A stretch of 64,000 nucleotides of DNA from Procambarus clarkii (taxonomy: Eukaryota; Arthropoda; Malacostraca; Decapoda; Cambaridae): contig NC_091173.1 of the NCBI RefSeq assembly GCF_040958095.1, positions 12,225,000 to 12,288,999 of the forward strand, written 5' to 3'. Below are positions 12,654-22,800 of the stretch, piece by piece (within the stretch, counting starts at the first letter, position 1; every line of letters begins with the position of its first letter). The notes below the pieces were generated by a model that saw nothing but the letters and a program-made list of their open reading frames with translations, did not search any database and had not been told where the DNA came from. Made by a program: the position numbers and the translations under genes.

Positions 12654-14105
12654 TTAACACTTTTTATCGTCCTCTGTTACTTGGTTGAAGATAGCACTTG
12701 CTGGATCACCTAGAGGGTCAATGTCCTGAAATACTTTATACCAATCCAACTTTTGAACTTCTTGCTTTAAATTTTGGTTAGATAAGTTGCTTGTACCCGT
12801 AGGAGAACGCTTCTGCTGCATCCAAGAATTAGCTGGCAAAGTTTTGTTCGAAGATGAGTTAAGGGTTTGGGGTTGAAGAGTTGGTGCTGTAGCCTGTTGG
12901 ACTGTCTGGGGTTTCCAGCTTTTCATCCCAAAGTCTAAAAGCTGGGATGGGAGGAACATGTTTTGTGGTTGCTGGTTTGACTGATTCTGTAACATGGAAA
13001 AGGAATCAGTGTCCAAGTCCTCAAGACCGTGAGAAATGATGGAGCTGTTGGCCATAGCACTGACTGGAGATGTACATTCACTCAATTCACTGCCAAATAC
13101 TGGAAGTGGCTGATGGACAGGGCTGTCAAATAATTCCTTTAGCATCTGTTGTGTATCCTTTTCTGTATCAGGCACTTCTGGATTATTTGTCAAGAAATCC
13201 ATTATTTGGGAACTTTGCTCACAATTATCTTGGTGTGTGGCTGGCTTGTTCTCTGCCTCATGTAACGAGGCTAGTACCTCGCTTTTATTCTCGTCACTGC
13301 AGTCGAGGAGATTGACCATACTGTCTGATTTATTTAGATCATTACTTAGGTTTTTGGTTATCTTAGTTGACTGTTTCTCTTGGCTTCTAATATTATTTGT
13401 TTCCGGATCATCGTGATACTCGGCATGGAAGAATGTTTCATCATCTGCTTCTAGTTTGTCAACATCATCCTCTTCTTCTTCCTTAGTATCATCACTCAGT
13501 TTTGCTGGGGGTTCTGCAAGTTCCTTTATAACTTGAAAATCATAAGGATGATAACCTTTAAAATTATTAGCAACTGTGTTCATGGTTTTAGAAGTTTTGT
13601 CTGAGAATGTAATAAGGTTATTTTGGTAAACTATAAGGGCATGAGAAAACATGTTGCATCTAGATGCTGCAAGGAGGTCAATCTTCTGCAAGCTCTTCAG
13701 TTTGATACGATCAAACTTGGCTTTCTTTTGCTTCACTGTTCCTTGAACTTCTCTAAATTTTTCCAACTGGTGATATTGGTCTGGGTTAAAATCTTGAGAG
13801 ATGTTCTTCATCCACATAAGCGCACCGCGGTATTCAGTTCTTATTTTCTCCATCTCTGCAACGGTGCATGCAGTATCCTCGACTGCACGAGTATGGAAAG
13901 TATCAACCTCTTGGAACAGCCGAACCAGGGGGTTTCTGAGTGCTACTCTCTGCTGGGCAGTGTAGCTCAAGCTTTTGCCTACAGCAGTCATCATTTTTCC
14001 AGCTCGAGTCTTGTCCTGCTTCCCATATTCCTTTAAGAGACGACCCAGTGCATTTTCTTCTTGGGCCATAACACATATCTTGTTCTGGTAATCAGCAAGC
14101 AATAC
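12654..14105 (-). CDS. ICA1: ICA1 terminal coding exon 2 (residues 78-560)
   Basis: Begins after the acceptor at 14106-14107 with Val-Leu-Leu-Ala-Asp-Tyr-Gln, joining exon 1 without a gap against the human protein, and runs open for 483 codons to the stop at 12654. The single large exon carries most of the BAR domain and the whole C-terminal tail. Confidence 0.94.
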   Translation of the reverse strand, partial: VLLADYQNKICVMAQEENALGRLLKEYGKQDKTRAGKMMTAVGKSLSYTAQQRVALRNPLVRLFQEVDTFHTRAVEDTACTVAEMEKIRTEYRGALMWMKNISQDFNPDQYHQLEKFREVQGTVKQKKAKFDRIKLKSLQKIDLLAASRCNMFSHALIVYQNNLITFSDKTSKTMNTVANNFKGYHPYDFQVIKELAEPPAKLSDDTKEEEEDDVDKLEADDETFFHAEYHDDPETNNIRSQEKQSTKITKNLSNDLNKSDSMVNLLDCSDENKSEVLASLHEAENKPATHQDNCEQSSQIMDFLTNNPEVPDTEKDTQQMLKELFDSPVHQPLPVFGSELSECTSPVSAMANSSIISHGLEDLDTDSFSMLQNQSNQQPQNMFLPSQLLDFGMKSWKPQTVQQATAPTLQPQTLNSSSNKTLPANSWMQQKRSPTGTSNLSNQNLKQEVQKLDWYKVFQDIDPLGDPASAIFNQVTEDDKKC

Positions 14106-15881
14106 CTGTATGGAATAAATATATCTGTAAAGATCAATAAAATGTATGTATCTTTATTGTAAGTGATCAAGAAGAAAATATGTTTTTAATGAAAACAAAT
14201 GTCCAAATGCAAACACATCAGAAAAGTTAAATACAGGGACATTATATAATTACAGTGCGACCCTGATTATCTGGCTCAATTGGTACCTCAGTGATCAGAA
14301 AACTGAAACCCTGAATAACTGAAGAAAAGATCGTAATAAGTAATTACTGTAGTGCGAGATAAGGCTTTCTGAGAGTGTCAGGCATCTCTCCAAACCAATA
14401 CTGTACTACAGTACCAAACGTTTTACTTTTCCAAGTTTTTTCTTCTTCAATTATCACATTAATAAGTACAGTACAGTATTAAATTTTTCAAATCTTTCAC
14501 TTTATTGGGACGAAATAGGATGGATAAGTCTGCACACAGAGAGGTTTACTTAGCCCATAAAATTATGAAAAGATTATCTAGTTAATGTGAAAGGCACACC
14601 AAATGAAAGCAGAAAAACCAGCATTAAATGTACTGTAATATATGCCAATTTTTGGGTGAGTCCTGGGGCCTCCATGAAGCAATACACAGATGGTTCCTAT
14701 CTACCAGGTCACAGCAGTGGAGTTCTTTAGGCCTACTGGGAACCCTACTGGGAACCAATACTGGAACCTGGCCTCCTTAACTGAGGCCCAGAAAGTGGTG
14801 ACATTTTTCCACCTCTTCACAGAAGGCAACCAGAATATCAGCAAGTCTAAACAAACTACTGCTATGTCTGTCTAAACAAACTACTGCTATGTTCAAAAGA
14901 GACCAAAGCCTTGAAACCCGGCGAATAAACTCACCCAACTATGTAAACAAAGGATCGAATTCTCTCAAAACTGACGCTATCTTATTGGCCCCACCTCCGC
15001 CACTTGTTTGCAGGGATGGGTTCACTGCCTGCTGAGGCCTGAGCAGGAGTTACACTGGTTTCCTGGGCAAGCCCCTTGTGGCTCCCTGAAGTTAAATACA
15101 CATGGAGAAGGAAGTACATTGGAACTTGCCAGGGAGGAGAGAGTACCAAGGATTCAGGACAAAGAGGAGACCCCCAGATGACAGACATGACCAAAGGCTA
15201 CAGTATTAAGGCAAGCTAGACTTAACACCATGGATGATCTGAGAAATATGAGCTTTGGAACAGGGAAATGGGATCAATCAACAAAACATCTACTGCAGCA
15301 GAATCGATAGCACGAAAGTTGTGAATACTGTTGCAATCTAGCAAATCTAATGGTTGCTGCCTGGTATACCCAAACTCCACAGGACTCAGGGTCGAATTCT
15401 GGAAAACCAGAAATTCCTATGTTCAGATAATCCGAGAATAAGGAAAATAAGAATTCGGAAAATGGGGGTACCCACTGTATTAAAACTTACCACACACATC
15501 TTGCACTATTTGGCACTTCAGTGCATTTTGTTTGGATGACTTCCATGCATTTCTTTCATTATATGTAAGGACTTACTTTATTACCCTGCCTACTGACAAA
15601 AAAATAAGCATTGTTAATATTTAACTGAACAATAAATTCCAATACTGTACCTGCAGATCCTTGGTGCTAGATTCTATAGCCTTAAAGAGCTCCTTTTTTG
15701 CATCCAGTTCAGCATCAGAAGCAACCACATGCTCGTCTTCCTTCTTCCCAAACTTACGTATGACAGCACTTTTGGTAAACCAAAATTGCTTTTGGACCTT
15801 GCCTAGTGTGGAGCTGTTTGAGTTACGCTCTACCCAGCGGTCATAACTCTGACCTGAGTAACTGTGCATATGTTGCGTCAT
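12654..15881 (-). CDS. ICA1: Islet cell autoantigen 1-like protein (ICA69), BAR/AH-domain trafficking protein
   Basis: Complete minus-strand gene of two coding exons (15651-15881 and 12654-14105, both phase 0) encoding 560 aa. Residues about 45-262 form the arfaptin-homology/BAR domain. Diagnostic strings shared with vertebrate ICA69 include GKKEDEHVVASDAELDAK, QDKTRAGKMM, RVALRNPL, EYRGALMWMK and the end motif FKGYHPYDF (human FKGYQPYEF). An acidic patch (residues about 282-303), a polar disordered linker and the conserved C-terminal motifs FLPSQLLD and FQDIDPLGDPASA follow. In known animals ICA69 binds PICK1 and Rab2 and acts at the Golgi and immature secretory granules, including in neurons. 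The start at 15881 is the first ATG of a frame that fits the family's N-terminus. Exon number is low compared with vertebrate ICA1. The neighbour AP-1 mu is head to head with it. Confidence 0.95.
14106..15650 (-). other. ICA1 intron
   Basis: A 1,545-bp intron with donor GTACAG and acceptor CCATACAG. It holds AT-rich DNA plus, at about 14,930-15,190, sequence sharing the 14-bp string CTTCAGGGAGCCAC (minus strand, 15078-15091) with the fossil repeat near 63,790. Confidence 0.85.
15651..15881 (-). CDS. ICA1: ICA1 coding exon 1 (residues 1-77)
   Basis: Starts at the ATG at 15879-15881 and ends in CTGCAG before the donor GTACAG (15650 leftwards). It contains the family hallmark GKKEDEHVVASDAELD and is in phase 0. 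Confidence 0.93.
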
Positions 15882-15984
15882 CTTCTGCTTTACTGGGCTT
15901 CCACACCGATCTTGCTAATATGGCTATCCACAATATTTTACTGGCTCAAAATTAAAAACTTCATGATCTCATCATACGTATAAT
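15882..15984 (-). other. ICA1 5' UTR part of the first coding exon
   Basis: On the minus strand a strong acceptor (T-run, CCATCATTTCAG) ends at 15985. The 103 nt to the ATG hold two very short upstream open reading frames, ATGATGAGATCATGA and an eight-codon one starting ATGAAGTTT, which could dampen translation. An upstream non-coding exon is therefore expected, perhaps ending at 17462. Confidence 0.55.
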
Positions 15985-16599
15985 CTGAAATGATGGAAAA
16001 AAAATTAATGTAAATGAAAAACTTATAAAGCTATCATATACCAAATTATGTCTTAAAATATTGATAGGAGAGTTGACTATAATGAAATGATTCACTTGCT
16101 TCTTTAATCCATTTTAAGCTTCACAGTAATTAAAGATGCTTACAACACTTACCTAACACAGCATCCTAATACTATATGGGGTAAAGTCACTAATTATTTT
16201 TAACCAAAAATAATGCTTTGAGCGTATAACGTACACTCTTAAATGTCCCTCTTAAACGTCCCTGAATGTACTGAACTTGATATCCAAATACACTGGAAGG
16301 AGTCAGATCTTGTAGCATGAACTATGTTTAGCGACTCCTCCCAAATCTGAAATTCTCCAAATAAGTGGCTAAATTTTTTAACAGGTCAGCACTTCACATA
16401 CAGTATTTAACAAAAATTATTTTAAATTTTAGGGATATTTTATCCTGCTTTTAAATAAAAATTTGTATATGCGGCCCAGTTCAACTGTGTGCCACCCACA
16501 AAAATGGCAAAACTAATATAGACAAATTATCATAAATAGAGGGTGAGGACTCTGACACGACTTGTTTACAGAAAAATATCAGGTATCAAGATAACGTGC

Positions 16600-16687
16600 C
16601 CAACCTTTTTCGGCATTGACCGGGAATTGAACCTGGATCCCTAGGTTGTGTGAGCTGAGGCCGTAGACCACTGTGCTACAGGTCCCT
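16600..16687 (-). mobile_element. tRNA-derived SINE head, family E
   Basis: On the minus strand the sequence reads as a tRNA-like unit with an A-box-like TAGCACAGTGG and a B box GGTTCAATTCC, starting GGGACCTG. The termini do not form a clean seven-base-pair acceptor stem, so a SINE or pseudogene is likelier than a working tRNA gene. Confidence 0.5.
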
Positions 16688-17461
16688 ACCCCTTAAAGCC
16701 CTTCCCCTTGTGCCACCTGGTATGACAAGGACGGCTAAGCAGGTACTCTTGTACGTCTCAAGACATGTCAGTTATCACAAAGTGGACAGTTAACAACAAA
16801 TATCACATATAAATACAACAAAAAAATACATTTCAGTGCACTATCGTGTCATAAAAATTTATTTCACTTCCGCCAGACATCTACTAGGGTTCATCAGACA
16901 CGTCCAAGAAGTATACAAAATATTACTTGGTGTGAAACTAAAGTCACATGACATGGCTCAGACGCTCCGCAGACATCACCAGAATCTGTATCACATTTAT
17001 TACATCTTAACAAACTTACAGCAACAAGGAGTAACAGCTGATTAATTTTTGATAATTGTGTATGTGTACGTCCCAATCTGGAATAAGTTCCAATAGGAAA
17101 ATATCAACATTTACGTTGAGCATCTCAGTATTAAGATCAGAATGCATCATATTACGGAACTTTTTATACAACTCTATTAGTTTCATAATTTCCTTAATAA
17201 TGATTTTTTTTATAATTTGTTGTGAGATTACATTCGAGAAATAATTACGTTTTGGGCACATGACAACATTTAACCATACATATACAATTTTATCTATAAT
17301 GGAGCGCATAAGTGACATTCATTTGTAAGTTGTCTGCATATATAATATGCAGTTATCTAAATTACTTAACTGAAAATAATTATCTATATAATTAAAAAAA
17401 TAAAATAAAACTCAGACAACAAATCGTGAGGATAATACTGTATAATATTGTGAAAACTTCA

Positions 17462-17790
17462 CCTGGTGGCTTGAGGGTCTGTCATCTATACTCCACGGCG
17501 CTAGGCATGGCAAAAGTGATCGAACTTGTTTCATGCTATTGCTAGCGATTCACAGAAAGATTTAACATTATAACTATGACCAAGAAATCGAACTTTTCAA
17601 ATATTATATGCAAAACGCAATATTTGTACTATTTTCTTAAACTAAAATAAGAAATTAAACATAATCAAATTTAAATAAGACAAATAAAATATTTCAAATC
17701 GTAAATTGTATTATGACTTATCCATTGCTCTTGCCTCTCACATTGGTAAACATCAGCCCACGAAAACCATTAAAAAAAAGCCCAGTTCCG
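17462..17790. promoter_or_regulatory. Candidate shared (bidirectional) promoter and first non-coding exons of ICA1 and AP-1 mu
   Basis: Two strong splice donors face outward here. On the minus strand, GCCACCAG is followed by GTGAAG (donor beginning at 17461) and could end a non-coding first exon for ICA1. On the plus strand, CAGTTCCG is followed by GTGAGT (donor beginning at 17791) and could end one for AP-1 mu. Both coding genes have 5' UTR acceptors that require upstream exons. The interval between is AT-rich and about 330 bp. This is inferred from splice signals and gene order only. Confidence 0.4.
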
Positions 17791-17976
17791 GTGAGTTATT
17801 CTGCGTTAAATCACCTCTAGCAGTTATCATAATTGTCAAGGTTGAAATTAGAGTAACTGTTATTGATATAATGAGAGATAGCGGCCTGTAGCACCTGTCA
17901 ATGTAGGTGGGTTATACAGCAGATATGTGTCGGATGCTCGTCCAACACAGGGCACAGGGAAAGTGTCTTGCCTCTA

Positions 17977-18087
17977 AGACCCAGGAAGACCTTCAAAGTC
18001 TTCTTCTTAGGTCTTCCTTCCTTAGGACCTTCTAAGTCTTCTTCTTAGGTCTTCCTTCCTTAGGACCTTCTAGTCTTCCTGGGTCTT
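17977..18087. repeat. Short duplicated 38-bp repeat with inverted ends
   Basis: GTCTTCTTCTTAGGTCTTCC is repeated at 17998 and 18036 (period 38). The block is bounded by an inverted pair, AAGACCCAGGAAGAC (17977) and GTCTTCCTGGGTCTT (18073), so the whole could fold back. Function unknown. Confidence 0.7.
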
Positions 18088-18240
18088 GGTAACAACGGAT
18101 GCAACACACAAAAGAGAGACAAGATCGTCATATTTTGTGATTACCATTTGGAAAATACTCCTGGAGGGGAAACAGACTGGCCAGGTAATAGTAGTAATAA
18201 TTAATTTTATCAGGGAAACATGCTGCCAGGGAATATATAC

Positions 18241-18720
18241 ATGTTAAGCTTATATCGAGGTCCGCCCCAAAGGTCGAATTACTGACTTTTCCCAGGATGT
18301 AACTCCACAAGAAGCTGATTTATCTCCTGGGATACCTACTTACTGCTAGGTGAACAGGTACATTAGATGATAGAAAATACGCCTAACCAGCCTGACAGCT
18401 GGGTGGACAGCGCTTCGGATTTGTAGTCCTGAGGTTCCGGGTTCGATCCCTGGTGGAGGCGGAGACAAAGGGGGCAAAATGTTTCTTTCATCCTGACTCC
18501 CCTGTTACTTAGCAGTAAATAGGTACCTGGGAGTTAGACAGCTGCTACAGGCTGCTTCCTGGGGGGTGGGTAACAAAAAGGAGGCCTGGTCGAGGACCAG
18601 GCCACAGGGATGCTAAGCCCCGTAATCACCTCAAGATAACCATTTCAGTCCCGCCCGGGATTTGAACCCAGGATTTGCGATTGGGAGTTGAGAATGAACC
18701 TGACTGTACTACCAAGACAT
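18241..18720 (-). mobile_element. tRNA-derived SINE, family C, split by a later SINE
   Basis: The left part (18241-18393; CTGACTTTTCCCAGGATGTA, ACTTACTGCTAGGTGAACAG) and the right part (18643-18720; B-box-like GGGTTCAAATCCCGG on the minus strand, then tRNA-like head) match the uninterrupted family C copy at 53105-53330. The break falls exactly where the family A SINE begins and ends. Confidence 0.7.
18394..18642 (+). mobile_element. tRNA-derived SINE, family A with tail b, nested in a family C SINE
   Basis: The tRNA-like head has A-box-like GGTGGACAGCG and B box GGTTCGATCCC. The family A core follows (CTTAGCAGTAAATAGGTACC, GCTACAGGCTGCTTCCTGGG), but the tail differs from that of 8361-8660: GGCCTGGTCGAGGACCAGGC, then GTAATCACCTCAAGATAACC. 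TAACCA flanks both sides and could be a target-site duplication, although the tail itself ends AGATAACC. Confidence 0.75.
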
Positions 18721-19274
18721 TATTTATCATTGGTGGTTCATGGACAATGGAACACAAAGAAAGTACACTACCTAGTTGAACTGCATAAATACTAGCAATA
18801 ATTTTGTCTGTCATAATGAAATGTATTAAAATCTATATTAGCGAAGGCAGATTACCTATGTGAGGAAGAGCTCCTATGCCTGCTTGTAAAGAAAAAAAAA
18901 GTGTGCGGAAATTTTACTGACATTGCAACACAAGTTGATATGGCTAATTGCTACACTTCTACTGTATTTCCATTTCCAGTATTAGCAAAAAACAAAAGCT
19001 TTCACCAACATAACAACAGTCTGTACATTACATAAATTAGTGCAGTACCTTTATTTTCAGTATATTAAATAAATGTCATTGTTAGTGAATACTGTATTTA
19101 AAATAATGTGCAGTATAGAAGCATGATTTTGTGTAATTTATGAATTTACTTTTTTATATCTTGAGTGCAATAAATTTTGATGCATGCAAATTAAAATCAA
19201 AAGCAGTAAATTTATTCTTAATATGTATATATCTTAATATCCTTACTATTTAAATTAACTTACTTTTCTTACAG

Positions 19275-19330
19275 GAGTGTAATATGCAGTAGAAGATCCT
19301 TAAACCCTTGAAAGGATCATATTTGGCAAG
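19275..19330 (+). other. 5' UTR of AP-1 mu, just upstream of the start codon
   Basis: TTTTCTTACAG ends at 19274, a good splice acceptor, and 56 nt of untranslated sequence then lead to the ATG. A non-coding first exon further upstream is implied. Confidence 0.55.
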
Positions 19331-19372
19331 ATGTCTATATCAGCAATATACATCCTTGATGTTAAGGGAAAG
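19331..19372 (+). CDS. AP1M1: AP1M1 exon 1 (residues 1-14)
   Basis: Encodes [14 protein letters not shown], matching the mu1 N-terminus (human MSASAVYVLDLKGK). Donor GTTAGC is weaker than consensus; phase 0. Confidence 0.93.
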
Positions 19373-19766
19373 GTTAGCCGAGTCAGATGGTTGACATGGA
19401 AATCTATTTGAGTTATGTCTGCATACAGCAATTCTTGAGTGTTGTTGAATGGAATAGAATTAATATTTTTTTTATAGAACTTGATTAAAATACCCAGAAG
19501 TTTGCTGGTCAGTGGGTGTTTAAATCTATATTTTATTTGTGTATAATAATGAGATCATTGGCAGTCACAAAAGAGCTGTAAACATATCTACTCAGCATTA
19601 GTCTCTGATGATTCCTTGTGGTGCTTGTACCAATTATACATACTTTGCTTGATTGTAGGTAGCGAACCATTCAGGTTCATAGGATGTGTATAACTTGGGA
19701 GCAGCAGAATAACTTGTTCAGAATTTTTATTTTTTTATTTTTTTTACATTCTCTAAGACTAGTTTT

Positions 19767-19849
<83 letters not shown>

Positions 19850-19863
19850 CTTACTTACATATA

Positions 19864-19899
<36 letters not shown>

Positions 19900-22800
19900 T
19901 GTATGTATGTATGTATGTATGTATGTATGCACGCATGCACGCATTCACGCACGCACGCGCGCGCAGTATATGTACGTATATTTACTCAGTCTAACCATAT
20001 CAATTTAATTCTTGTTATCATGTTCCATAATGTCTTTGATGTAAAGATAAATATGTTTTGTATGGTGTTACCCTGGAGTGGAGATGAACATTTTCACTGA
20101 ACTGTAGAAATAGTTTCCTTTTGCTGGTAATGGGGTTAGTCTTATCACAGCAAAATTTAAATCATAGCTACATTTGAAACACTTTTTCAGGTTTTGATAT
20201 CCCGAAATTACAGAGGGGATGTGGACATGGGCGTTATTGAGAAGTTCATGCCTATGGTGTTAGAGAGGGAGGATGATGGCAATATGGCACCAATTATTCA
20301 GGTAAGATCATTATATCTGTCCTGATCAAGGAGTTCACTCAAAGAGAAGGTTGTGTGTTGATGTGCACTGAGGAATTCAGGAGTGGGATAAATAATGTAA
20401 GGATGAGGGCAGTGCAGTTTTGTATGTTACCTTGAGGTGCTTCCGGGGCTTAGCGTCCCTGCGGCCCGGTTGTCGACCAGGCCTCCTGGTCGACGACCTC
20501 TCTGACCTGGTCTCTTGTTGTTTTAGAAAATAATTAAGTTAGAGAAATTTCTAATAATAATTTGGTGAATTGATTCAGTGTTGTACTGAATTTTTTTGTG
20601 AATTTGTTTTGATTTCTGTAGTGTTTAAAGATTTGCATTAATACCCAGGACAATATTATAATAGTGGTAGTAAGACAAGAGGTAAATACAAAAATAAATA
20701 CAATAAATCGGTACAGTACAGTAAGGTAATGTGGTTTATTATTATTGTTTTTCAAATGTTTGAATGCTTTCTCAGAACACTGGATCACTGAAAATAGTAC
20801 TGTACACATGATCTTAAACACATGTCTTTTACATCTTCTGCACTAAATTTTGATAAAACACCAATCACAACACATACATTGTACTTAATATTAACCCTTT
20901 CCCTGTAACACTCTTTGAAACTTTTTGCCCCCATCAAGGGTTGAAAAGTAACTACAGTACAGTACATAGTTAATATTTTTGTTGTGCATTTTTTATCAAT
21001 ATTTTCATCTGTTCTTTAAGCATTTAAAACTGCTACCAAAAATAACTAAGTTGAAAACTATTCATTCCTTTATATATACCTGTATTATAATAATAATAAT
21101 AATAATAATAATATTAGATAATAGATATTATAATAGAAAATATTAAAAAAACTCAGCATTGGGTTTGATGTTTAGATGTTTCTCTAATTATAGAATGTTT
21201 TCTTATACTGTATATATACAGTATAACCAATAAACACAATTGCTCAAGGACATTTTTTATTATTATTATTTTTGAGGGGGGGGCCCCCCCACTCTCAGTA
21301 GCTCCCTGAGCTAAAGGCTGGTGCAGAAATACCTTAGGAAGATGCACCAAGCCTCTGAGGCCCCCTCCCTCTAGCCTACCAAGACAAGAATGTGTCGCTC
21401 TAAAAAACAATGGGAGCTTTAATCAAATCCCCAAATTAAAAAAAAAAGTACAACAAAACGAGTAACTGCTTACAGAAAATTAGGGACCCAGAGTTGCCAC
21501 AGGGTGAACACCCTAACAGTGAGTCAAACAACTGCCACCGGGTGGCAGCCCGAGTCACCTCGGGCACCACCCAGCACGCCTCCTCACTCACCTTTGTAGT
21601 ACCACCATTAAAGGCATGGAGCCTCTGATGGGGTCCATCTTCTGCTTTATGCATGCAACAAGGTAGTGTTGGCTACCCTGCAACATTAGCTCTACTGTGG
21701 GCTGTTGCACTGTTAGTGTTTTGCTTTCCTTTCTTGATTGTGTTTTTATGCCATCCACATTGTATGTGCCCTAGCTTTGAATTTCATTCCAACTGTTTGT
21801 CAGGGTTACCTTCTTTGGTAGTCAGTTTGTGTGTACCTTGCTCACCTGTTATGTGCTATGAGGGGGTTGGTTTCCTCCTGTGTGTGCCGACTCTTTGAGT
21901 CACCGCTTCTGGGCATTGTACGGAACTTATTCTCTACTGCGAGGTTGATGGTCAGTAGATTAGTTAGCTGTGTGCTTGTGTTGCAATCACATCTGGCTCT
22001 GCTCCTTCTATGTGTTGGGGCTTTCTGGTTTTTTATCAAGGGGTGTGCTTGGATCATATAGGTGATTGTTTTTGTCTGTAACTGCATCTGCCTTCTCTCA
22101 CTGGCTGTTTATTGTCAGGGGGCATTGGGGCTTATTTAGCCAAGATTCTGTCTTCATGCCTAGCCTGCCTGCCTGCTTCTCTGTATAATGGCCCAGCTGG
22201 CTGATTCCCTTGTCCCTGTGTTATTGTCTTGTTTATATTTTCATTGAGGTTGTTCTGGCCTCAAAATATGTTTCTGTACCTTCAAAAATTTGCAGGTGCA
22301 GAAATTTGCAGATACAGTACAGAAATTTTGTTCTTGCAATTTTGTAGTTGCTACCTTCTTTCCACCTGTTGATGCTGGGGTGCCCTCCTGCCTCTCCATG
22401 AGGGGCTGCTGCAAGCTTCTGCCCTTACCTTGTGGTGGTTCCAGGGATCAATGTCCTTATGGCCCAGTCTCTGTGGCTCCCTTGGGTCCTTGTTTGTTAT
22501 CTGGATTCCCATTTTTCTTCGGTTCATGTATCTCTGATTTTCAATGAATTGAGATACTGGTAGTGGCAGTGTCCAGGCTGTTGCTTTTTTTGGTGTTGAT
22601 AGCAGCCACGATGCTTACCTTTATTCTGGTGGTCCATTTTTTGTGGTATTTCCACTGTCCTTTAGGATGGCCTTTAGGCCTTTCCTTTTCCCTCCTGATT
22701 TTGGGTCTGAGAGTGAGGTTGGTGTAGGATCTGTCTCTGACCTTCCCTTTTTGTCAGCAAGATTGGGTTTTTGAGGTTTTTGTGGCTTTGTTTAGGGAGG

